From: JAVKEN01 sp040221415
Lineage (GTDB): Bacteria > Pseudomonadota > Alphaproteobacteria > Rickettsiales > JABSSG01
Length of the DNA: 36,651 bases
Direction: 5' to 3'
Assembly (NCBI GenBank): GCA_040221415.1
Contig: JAVKEN010000007.1
Coordinates: forward strand, 1 to 36,651
Shown one piece after another: positions 31,170-36,651 of the stretch. The first letter of the stretch is position 1, and every line of letters begins with the position of its first letter. The notes under the pieces were generated by a model. That model saw only the letters and a list, made by a program, of their open reading frames with translations. It searched no databases and was not told where the DNA came from. The position numbers and the translations under genes are program-made.

Positions 31170-32009
31170 CTAAGGCCACTTTGCTTCTGGAGGCATAGAC
31201 ATTAGAATTGCTTCAACATTGCCATCAGTCATTAATCCGAATTTTGTTCCGCGGTCATAAAGCAAATTAAATTCTGCATATCTGCCTCGTTTGATCAGCT
31301 GCTTTTCTTTTTGTTTTTGAGTCCATTTTTCATTCATTCTTCTGCGGACTAACTTTGGAAAGACTTCTAGGAATGCTTTGCCGATATCTTGGGTGAATGC
31401 AAAGTCATCATCCATATTTCCGCTGTTATGGTAATCATAGAACGTGCCACCAATACCGCGTGCTTCTCCGCGATGTTTAATATGGAAATATTCATCACAT
31501 TGCTTTTTGAACTTAGGATAATATTTTGGATCATGCTTATCACAGGCTTGCTGATTTGCTTGGTGCCAATCCTTACTATCTTCAGAGAATTCAATTGCAG
31601 GTGTTAGATCCATTCCTCCACCAAACCACCAGCGTGAAGTTTCAATAAATCTAGTGTTCATGTGCACTGAAGGAACAAGTGGAGATTTCATATGTGCCAC
31701 TAATGAAATTCCGCAAGCATAAAATTTTGCATCATCTCCAGTTCCAGGGATTTGTGATTTAAATTCATCTGAAAACTCTCCATGAACTTCTGAAATATTC
31801 ACTCCAACTTTCTCAAAAACTTCGCCTTTCATGACGCTCATGACGCCACCGCCGCCGCCAGGACGATCCCACTTTTTTCTTTGAAATTTGCCTGGTGTGT
31901 TTTTATGTACTTGGGCGTATTCTTCTTCAATTTTCTCAAATTCTTGGCAAATTAAGTTTCGCAATTCTGTATACCAAGAAAAGATCTCTGAACGATAATT
32001 TTTATCCAT
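31170..32009 (-). CDS. hemF: Oxygen-dependent coproporphyrinogen III oxidase
   Basis: Converts coproporphyrinogen III to protoporphyrinogen IX with O2, late in heme synthesis. 279 residues from MDKNYRSE, normal length. KWDRPGGGGGVMSVMKG, VNISEVHGEF, RWWFGGGMDLTP and YAEFNLLYDRGTKFGL are diagnostic. The start at 32009 lies 8 bases after the mrcA stop and is preferred over an upstream ATG inside mrcA. With hemA and ctaA it shows that the organism makes its own heme in oxic conditions. Confidence 0.97.
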   Translation of the reverse strand: MDKNYRSEIFSWYTELRNLICQEFEKIEEEYAQVHKNTPGKFQRKKWDRPGGGGGVMSVMKGEVFEKVGVNISEVHGEFSDEFKSQIPGTGDDAKFYACGISLVAHMKSPLVPSVHMNTRFIETSRWWFGGGMDLTPAIEFSEDSKDWHQANQQACDKHDPKYYPKFKKQCDEYFHIKHRGEARGIGGTFYDYHNSGNMDDDFAFTQDIGKAFLEVFPKLVRRRMNEKWTQKQKEKQLIKRGRYAEFNLLYDRGTKFGLMTDGNVEAILMSMPPEAKWP

Positions 32010-32016
32010 GCTGCAC

Positions 32017-34113
32017 TTAATATATTTGACCGGACTCAAGTAATAAATCAATTTCTTTTGAATTGGAAGTTTCTTTTAACGTGCCCGGAGTCTGATTTCT
32101 TTTAAATGCTTCAAATATAGTTCTGCGTGTGGATTCATTTGGTAACATCCCAGTGTCGTAATCGACTCGAATCATCTTAATTCCATTCGGAGTTTTGAAA
32201 GGCCTATCTTTAAAGAACCATTTATTATTTTTTATAAAATCAACAAAAATGGGCAAGGCAACATTTGCTCCGGTGGCTTTCTTACCAAGTGACTGCGGTG
32301 CATCGTAACCAACGTAAATCCCAATTGTATATTCCGGAGTAAAGCCTACGAACCAGGCGTCTTTATTGTCATTAGTGGTTCCTGTTTTTCCTGCAATGTT
32401 CAGGCCAACTACACGGGCACGTTTTGATGTGCCTCTTTTTACTGCCCCAGCCAGAATATTGGTTAATTGAAAAGCGGATTCTTTTGAAACTATTTGTTCT
32501 TTATGGTCGATTAAAGTTGGAAGTTTTTTTTCATTGAAACAATCTTCACAACTAATACTTGGATTTTTATAAATGATTTTGCCTGAACGCTCTTGAATTG
32601 TTTCAATTAAAACCGGGTTAATTTTCTTACCACCATTTGCAATGGTAGCATAGCCAGAAGCAATATTTATAAGTGTAGTTTCATTTGCACCAAGCACAGC
32701 AGATAAATTATGTAATGGCGATTTAATAACACCGATAGTTTTAGATAAATCAGATATTTTTTTAATACCAAGTTTATTTGCTAAATTTACGGTTGCTACA
32801 TTTCTTGAAAGCTCTAGCCCCTTGCGTAAAGTTATTTTGCCAAGGAAATCATCTGAGTAATTTTTTGGTAACCATTCTGGGCTATTGCGCCCTTGAGAAA
32901 TAGCAGTTGGTAAATCTTCAATTGTTGATGCTGGGCTAAAGCTATTTTCTAGAGCAGTCAGATATACAAAGCTTTTAAAGATAGATCCTGTTTGTCTAGT
33001 TGCCTGAGTAACCCTATTAAATTGGCTGTCGCTGAAATCGTAGCCACCAACTAAGGAGACAACTTTTCCTGATTGATTGTTAATTACTACCATGCCACCA
33101 TTAATTTCTGGAGTAGGGTGACTATGCTCTGCATAGCCTTCTTCCTTCAGCCTCTCCTCTTTGATTTTTTTATCATAAGCAAGGATGCTTTTACGAAAAG
33201 AATTTTGTGCAGCAGTTTGAAGTTTTGGGATAATGCTGGTGTTAATAATCAGCCCATCAATAAATAAACTATCTTGTCCATATTGATTGCTTATTATATT
33301 TCGCACTTCATTGCTGAAATAGCCAGCATGGTAAATGTCTTTTTTATTATTAGAAATGTTAATTGGCTTACTAATAGCCTCTTCGTATGCATCTTGGGTA
33401 ATAAATTTTTTCTCTAGCATTTGCCTGAGAACCCAATTTCTTCTATCCAAAATTCTCTTTGGGTGTTTCTTGGGATTATAATATGATGGAGCTTTTGGCA
33501 AAGAAGCAAGCAGGGCAATTTCGTCCAGAGTTAAGTCTTCGATTGATTTATTAAAATATCTGCTAGCTGCAGAAGTAACTCCGTAAGCTCTATTACCTAA
33601 AAATATATGATTTAAATAAAGCTCTAATATTTGATCTTTTTCCATCTCTTCTTCAAGGCGCAAAGATAAAATCGCTTCTTTGATTTTTCGTTCAAAAGAT
33701 TTCTCGTTGGAAAGCAGCAAATTTTTTATTACTTGCTGAGTAATCGTTGATCCTCCGATTAGAGATTTTTTTTTGCCGTAGTTTTTTATATTTTGTGTAA
33801 TAGCGCGAGCAAGGCCAGAAGGATCAACGCCTATATGGTCGTAAAAATCTGCATCTTCAGCGGCAAGAAAAGCGTAAATCACCTGTTTTGGTATATGATC
33901 TATCGGGGTAAATAGGCGATATTCTTCAGCATATTCTTCTAGCAATTGACCGTTAGACGCATAAATTTTTGAAACTAATTCTGGGCGATAATCCTTCAGG
34001 ATTTTTACATCGGGTAAACTATTCGAGTAAAAAACTATAATGAACCCGACCAGGCATACAGAAGCTATTGCCAGGAAAATGATTGATCTAAAGATGAATT
34101 TAAGAAAACTCAT
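32017..34113 (-). CDS. mrcA: Penicillin-binding protein 1A, bifunctional
   Basis: Polymerises and cross-links peptidoglycan; anchored by an N-terminal helix (about 6-30) with the rest periplasmic. The GT51 domain shows EDADFYDHIGVD (Glu86 catalytic) and GGSTITQQVIKNLLL. The transpeptidase has SIFK (377-380), SRN (436-438) and KTGT (576-579), so all three catalytic motifs are intact. At 698 residues it is shorter than typical PBP1a. Only about 30 residues lie in the region between QTAAQNSF and GGMVVINN where an OB-like domain is usually inserted. hemF follows directly and is probably co-transcribed. Confidence 0.96.
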   Translation of the reverse strand: MSFLKFIFRSIIFLAIASVCLVGFIIVFYSNSLPDVKILKDYRPELVSKIYASNGQLLEEYAEEYRLFTPIDHIPKQVIYAFLAAEDADFYDHIGVDPSGLARAITQNIKNYGKKKSLIGGSTITQQVIKNLLLSNEKSFERKIKEAILSLRLEEEMEKDQILELYLNHIFLGNRAYGVTSAASRYFNKSIEDLTLDEIALLASLPKAPSYYNPKKHPKRILDRRNWVLRQMLEKKFITQDAYEEAISKPINISNNKKDIYHAGYFSNEVRNIISNQYGQDSLFIDGLIINTSIIPKLQTAAQNSFRKSILAYDKKIKEERLKEEGYAEHSHPTPEINGGMVVINNQSGKVVSLVGGYDFSDSQFNRVTQATRQTGSIFKSFVYLTALENSFSPASTIEDLPTAISQGRNSPEWLPKNYSDDFLGKITLRKGLELSRNVATVNLANKLGIKKISDLSKTIGVIKSPLHNLSAVLGANETTLINIASGYATIANGGKKINPVLIETIQERSGKIIYKNPSISCEDCFNEKKLPTLIDHKEQIVSKESAFQLTNILAGAVKRGTSKRARVVGLNIAGKTGTTNDNKDAWFVGFTPEYTIGIYVGYDAPQSLGKKATGANVALPIFVDFIKNNKWFFKDRPFKTPNGIKMIRVDYDTGMLPNESTRRTIFEAFKRNQTPGTLKETSNSKEIDLLLESGQIY

Positions 34114-34369
34114 TATTTTAATGTGAATTAGGGACAGCCAAATAGTATAAATATTTTATTGATAATTCTATGGAAATTTTGTTTATATTTTATATACTGG
34201 GGGTCAGAGGATAAAAGAAATTTTAATTGTTAAGGCAGAATAGATTTTATGCACGAAACAAAATTGCGTTTTACTCATTTGAATAATCTAAACCATAAAG
34301 TTGGTAGTACGTGATATATGCATAGTTTATTTGCCGATAACTTAATAAAGAATTATTTGTGAATAAGAA

Positions 34370-36244
34370 ATGTCAAAGAAAATATTGGTCGACGCATCCT
34401 ACAAGGACGAGGTGCAGGTTGCAGTTGTCGAAAACGGAAGACTGGAGAATTTCGAATACTCCACTAAACATCGTCAAACTATTAAAGGAAACATCTATCT
34501 TGCAAAGGTTACAAGGGTAGAGCCATCATTACAGGCGGCTTTTATTGATTATGGTGGTAATCGCCATGGGTTTGTGCCATTTGCCGAGATTCATCCTGAT
34601 TATTATAATATTCCAATTGAAGATCGTCAGCGAATTAAAGAGCAAAATCGCCGTGAAATTCAGGCCGCTCAGGGGTTGAGTGCCTCTCCCAAGAAAATGG
34701 AAGTATCTGGTGAGGTTAAAGATGCTAACGTTGAAGATGAAGATGGAGGGATGGCCTTTGATTCTGCTCTTAACGAGATTAATGAAAAGTCAGTTCAGGA
34801 TACTCCTTCGATTGATGAAAATTATTTTGAGCGTATTAAACAAAAGAATGTTGATAAATATAAAGTTCAAGAAGTTATAAAGCGTGGCCAGGTTATTTTG
34901 GTTCAAGCAATCAAAGAAGAGCGCGGCAATAAAGGTGCGGCCTTCACTACCTATCTTTCTTTAGCTGGGCGTTTCTGTGTTCTGATGCCAAATAGTGAAT
35001 CAATAGGTGGAGTTTCAAGAAAAATAACTAAAGTTGAAGATCGTCGCAGGTTAAAATCAATTATTGACCAATTGAAGCCAGGTGAAGGTTCAAGTGTTAT
35101 TATAAGAACCATAGGTCATAACAAAGCATCTGAAGAAATTAAGCGGGACTTCGATTATTTAGTAAATTTGTGGAATACAATTCGTGAAAGAACCTTGTCT
35201 TCAATTGCGCCTGCTTTTGTGTATGCGGAAGATGATATTCTGAAGCAAGTTATTCGTGACCTTTATGATGATAAAACAGAAGAAATAGTTGTTGATGGTC
35301 GTGAAGCTTACGAAAAAATGAAAGAAATTACGACATCAATAGCAAGTAGCGGTAACGCAATAAAATTGAAATTGCATAAAGGTAAAGCTCCAATATTTAG
35401 TGAGTACAAAATTAATGCCCAGATTGTAAATCTGTATAGCACTACAGCTGAAACAGAGTCGGGAGCATACATAGTTATCAACTATACCGAGGCTTTAGTA
35501 GCAATTGATGTTAACTCAGGTAAGTCAAATACCGAAAGAAATATTGAAGAAACAGCAACGAAAACAAATATTGAAGCTGCAAAAGAAATTGCGCGTCAAA
35601 TTCGTTTGCGGGATTTATCTGGTTTAATTGTAGTCGATTTTATTGACATGATCGATCACAAGAATAAAAGACAAGTTGAGAAAATTTTAAGAGATGAACT
35701 TTTGAAAGATAAAGCAAAAGTTCAAGTTGGTCACATAAGTAATTTTGGGTTATTAGAAATGTCTAGACAAAGAATGAAACCAAGCTTTTTAGAGCATAAT
35801 ACAGTCGTTTGTAATCATTGCCGTGGTAAGGGCGCAGTTAGATCTTACGAGTCATGCTCTGTAATGATTCTGAAAACATTAGAAGGTGAAATATCAGGCA
35901 GTAAATCTGGACAAGTGCTAGTTTATGCTGCTCCTGAGACTGTGCTTTACACTTTAAATAATAAGCGTGAAGCGATTACCGAAATTGAAAAGAAGCATAA
36001 TGTTCATGTCGTATTCTATCAAGATTCTCGCATGAGCGCTGACAGCTTTGCTATTGAGAAGAAAAAAGGCACGAAAACGGTGGCTGATAGTCAGACAAAT
36101 GAAATCGATAAAGAAGTTTCAGCGATTACGTCTGACATGGCAACTGTAAAAGATGCTGAAGAAGAATCAAAGCCAGAAAAGCCAAAAAGAAAGTGGACAG
36201 GTAAAAAATCTCCGCGCAAACCAACATCTAAATCCAAAGAGTAA
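34370..36244 (+). CDS. rne: Ribonuclease E/G
   Basis: Endoribonuclease for rRNA processing and mRNA decay. 624 residues. An S1 domain (about 35-200) is interrupted by an acidic insertion (100-155), as in other Alphaproteobacteria. The catalytic Asp residues are in VAIDVNSG (Asp380) and VVDFIDM (Asp423). The Zn-link CNHC (481-484) supports tetramer formation. Only about 75 residues follow the catalytic core, ending in a Lys-rich tail, so the long degradosome scaffold of other RNases E is missing. A weak promoter (TTGATA 34159-34164, 17 bp, TTTATA) lies upstream. An AT-rich hairpin (36246-36267) follows the stop. Confidence 0.96.
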   Translation: MSKKILVDASYKDEVQVAVVENGRLENFEYSTKHRQTIKGNIYLAKVTRVEPSLQAAFIDYGGNRHGFVPFAEIHPDYYNIPIEDRQRIKEQNRREIQAAQGLSASPKKMEVSGEVKDANVEDEDGGMAFDSALNEINEKSVQDTPSIDENYFERIKQKNVDKYKVQEVIKRGQVILVQAIKEERGNKGAAFTTYLSLAGRFCVLMPNSESIGGVSRKITKVEDRRRLKSIIDQLKPGEGSSVIIRTIGHNKASEEIKRDFDYLVNLWNTIRERTLSSIAPAFVYAEDDILKQVIRDLYDDKTEEIVVDGREAYEKMKEITTSIASSGNAIKLKLHKGKAPIFSEYKINAQIVNLYSTTAETESGAYIVINYTEALVAIDVNSGKSNTERNIEETATKTNIEAAKEIARQIRLRDLSGLIVVDFIDMIDHKNKRQVEKILRDELLKDKAKVQVGHISNFGLLEMSRQRMKPSFLEHNTVVCNHCRGKGAVRSYESCSVMILKTLEGEISGSKSGQVLVYAAPETVLYTLNNKREAITEIEKKHNVHVVFYQDSRMSADSFAIEKKKGTKTVADSQTNEIDKEVSAITSDMATVKDAEEESKPEKPKRKWTGKKSPRKPTSKSKE

Positions 36245-36270
36245 TAAAGTTAACCTTTGCTAACTTTTGC

Positions 36271-36299
36271 TTGACAATTTTGGAGTTTTATAGTACCAT
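36271..36299 (+). promoter_or_regulatory. Predicted promoter of the gene at the right edge
   Basis: TTGACA (36271-36276) is a perfect -35 box. After 17 bp follows TACCAT (36294-36299), a partial -10. The leader would be about 25 bases and carries GAGGAAGG. Confidence 0.5.
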
Positions 36300-36329
36300 G
36301 AAGCTATAAACTAATTGAGGAAGGTGTCT

Positions 36330-36651
36330 ATGAATATTACGAATAAAAATATAAAATATTTCCAAAATCAGGAAATTCAGTGCTCTAATTCGCAATTTAA
36401 ATTGAGCAATTATTTAAAGGATTTCTATTATTCTGCTAATTCGTATAATTCAGAAATGGATAATCTCTATAAAAATTCTATGATTGAAACTAATCCGGCA
36501 TCAAAAATGGAAGAGTTTTATGAGTGGGTAGAGGTTATGGGAAGCGAAAGAGCTGTATTTGAAGATATGAAAACTCGTCTAGATAAAAGCCAAATTGACT
36601 CTCAGTTCAGATTGATTGAAGGTCAAGAAGATTTGAGTTTAAATAATGAAG
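36330..36651 (+). CDS. N-terminal part of an unknown gene
   Basis: An ATG at 36330 with GAGGAAGG at ribosome-binding distance opens a frame of 107 codons that runs off the window without a stop. The protein is Asn/Ser/Tyr-rich at first (NYLKDFYYSANSYNSEMDN), then acidic and helical (KMEEFYEWVEVMGSERAVFEDM). No signal peptide. No family recognised. The good promoter and ribosome binding site make it a likely real gene. Confidence 0.7.
   Translation, partial: MNITNKNIKYFQNQEIQCSNSQFKLSNYLKDFYYSANSYNSEMDNLYKNSMIETNPASKMEEFYEWVEVMGSERAVFEDMKTRLDKSQIDSQFRLIEGQEDLSLNNE

Noticed and set aside
34114..34369. Possible small RNA or tRNA before rne
   Set aside because: No cloverleaf or strong hairpin with T-run was found; only a weak promoter candidate remains.

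Overview
The window looks like the chromosome of an AT-rich, host-associated alphaproteobacterium, most likely a Rickettsiales-type intracellular symbiont or pathogen. Three things point that way: C4-pathway heme genes (hemA, hemF) with a COX15-type heme A synthase, an alphaproteobacterial envelope operon, and several proteins with eukaryote-style features (Fic domain, Ulp1/C48-like cysteine protease signature, triple calmodulin-binding IQ motifs). No tRNA, rRNA, CRISPR array, transposase or phage gene was recognised. The taxonomic placement is inference, because no marker phylogeny could be run.

Layout. 1-3900: minus-strand accessory genes. These are a cysteine-rich lipoprotein, a class II Fic protein with its own repeated operator, and a three-gene cassette (SRPBCC protein, alpha/beta hydrolase, MarR regulator) behind three 14-bp palindromes spaced exactly 32 bp apart. 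3947-6036: two unknown plus-strand genes, a large acidic protein with a C-terminal membrane anchor and a small two-helix membrane protein. 6081-14848: mixed metabolism and housekeeping, namely BI-1/YccA, a glycosyltransferase, a class I glutamine amidotransferase, guanylate kinase, an SDR, a short PRPP-synthetase-like protein, ctaA-hemA, a Ser/Thr-rich unknown and an NhaC antiporter. 14950-18624: a surface/effector stretch with an outer-membrane barrel, two paralogous Pro-Thr repeat proteins that share even their terminator, and a Ulp1-like protease candidate interrupted by a long coiled coil. 18625-28680: a very compact minus-strand envelope operon, uppS-cdsA-dxr-rseP-bamA-skp-lpxD-fabZ-lpxA-lpxI-yciB. 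28744-31165: a small unknown gene and, divergent from it, a four-gene plus-strand operon led by the IQ-motif protein. 31170-36651: mrcA-hemF on the minus strand, rne on the plus strand, and the start of a further unknown gene.

How the genes fit together. The envelope operon makes undecaprenyl phosphate, CDP-diacylglycerol and an isoprenoid precursor, builds lipid A as far as UDP-diacylglucosamine hydrolysis (LpxI), and supplies outer-membrane assembly and stress proteolysis (BamA, Skp, RseP). PBP1a adds peptidoglycan synthesis. hemA, hemF and ctaA feed heme A to cytochrome oxidase. The unrecognised genes sit as short cassettes between housekeeping blocks. The best candidates for an undescribed system are the IQ-motif operon (29205-31165) and the Pro-Thr repeat/C48-like cluster (15785-18624).

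No gene-free stretch exceeds 300 bases. The longest are 671-897 (promoter and AT-rich repeats) and 34114-34369 (upstream of rne; only a weak promoter candidate seen).
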